NCBI RefSeq assembly: GCF_030264295.1
Contig: NZ_CP127173.1
Location: 5,277,501-5,341,500 of the forward strand
Direction of reading: 5' to 3'
Source of the DNA: Amycolatopsis nalaikhensis
Lineage (GTDB): Bacteria; Actinomycetota; Actinomycetes; Mycobacteriales; Pseudonocardiaceae
DNA length: 64,000 nt
The notes under the pieces are model-generated. The model was not told the DNA's origin, searched no databases, and was given only the letters and a program-made list of their open reading frames with translations. The translations under genes and the position numbers were made by a program. Positions 63,793 through 64,000 of this stretch are shown piece after piece (the stretch's first letter is position 1; each line of letters opens with the position of its first letter).

Positions 63793-64000
63793 ATGCGCAG
63801 AATTCCGCTGTTCGTGCTGGGGGTGGCCGCGGTGGCCGCCGCCGCGCTGCTGATCGCCCCGGGCGACGAGGAGTACCCGGCGAACGTCGTGCTGCCGTCG
63901 GCGACCGGCCTGATCGCCGGCAGCAAGGTCCTCGTGGATGGTTTCGACGCGGGGGAAGTCGACGACGTGTCCATCAAGGACGGACGGGCGCAGGTCACCG
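63793..64000 (+). CDS. Mce-family protein, 5' part (cut by window end)
   Basis: The first 69 residues of an MCE/MlaD protein. One span, IPLFVLGVAAVAAAALLIA, is followed by the start of the MlaD domain: VVLPSATGLIAGSKVLVDGF then DAGEVDDVSIKDGRAQVT. This region matches the beta-rich start of the MCE fold, with the usual G-x-V near ATGLIAGSKV. ATG 63793 lies four bases after the ATPase stop. More mce genes should follow beyond the window. Confidence 0.88.
   Translation, partial: MRRIPLFVLGVAAVAAAALLIAPGDEEYPANVVLPSATGLIAGSKVLVDGFDAGEVDDVSIKDGRAQVT

Overview
The window looks like chromosomal DNA of a high-GC filamentous actinomycete, most likely the Amycolatopsis/Pseudonocardiaceae group. The reasons are very strong G/C third-position bias, frequent GTG starts with 1-4 base overlapping genes, an F420-type oxidoreductase, a type VII secretion (ESX-like) locus with WXG100 proteins, a Mce lipid-import operon with its own Mkl-type ATPase, and a SARP regulator. 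The genus is inference; no rRNA or marker gene is present.

Region 1 (1-2.2 kb): an F420-dependent luciferase-like oxidoreductase divergent from a LysR regulator, with a perfect palindrome between them.

Region 2 (2.5-32.7 kb): one large type VII secretion locus. Core parts are EccE-like (7.4-8.6 kb), mycosin MycP (17.7-19.0), two WXG100 proteins (19.0-19.7), the three-ATPase motor EccC (19.8-23.8), and EccB and EccD (25.5-28.3). No EccA was seen. Woven in are regulators (SARP, LuxR-type, two paralogous OmpR-type response regulators, one histidine kinase), a MoxR/DUF58/transglutaminase-fold operon led by an FN3 surface protein, a pseudokinase with an extracytoplasmic tail, and repeated sets of candidate substrates: YbaB-like protein, about 100-residue helical protein, larger WXG-type protein. 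A copy of these sets sits near each end of the locus. Two conserved palindromic intergenic repeats punctuate it.

Region 3 (32.8-54.2 kb): a composite, decayed integrative-element island. The left edge has a tyrosine-integrase relic and the 3' half of a tRNA-Lys gene on the minus strand; the right edge has a tRNA-like 3' half on the plus strand. Between them lie a DUF2637 (Spd-like) gene, lower-GC cargo (a deoxyribohydrolase/TIR-like candidate defence effector, a membrane protein, a DUF5677 protein), a conjugative type IV secretion module (TcpC-like, small membrane proteins, VirB4-like ATPase, VirB6/TrbL-like protein, transglycosylase-NlpC/P60 hydrolase), an IS3-family insertion sequence that seems to have caused a deletion, and small mobile-element genes including a DNA-methylase-like protein. 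No relaxase, coupling protein or complete integrase is present, so the element is probably immobile.

Region 4 (54.7-60.7 kb): a DUF4209 protein with a HEPN-like RNxxxH motif, a 5'-deleted MFS transporter, a frameshifted R2-like ligand-binding oxidase, and a divergent histidine kinase/response regulator pair.

Region 5 (60.9-64.0 kb): the start of a Mce operon: small membrane protein, YrbE-A, YrbE-B, Mkl-type ATPase, and the first Mce protein, cut by the window end.
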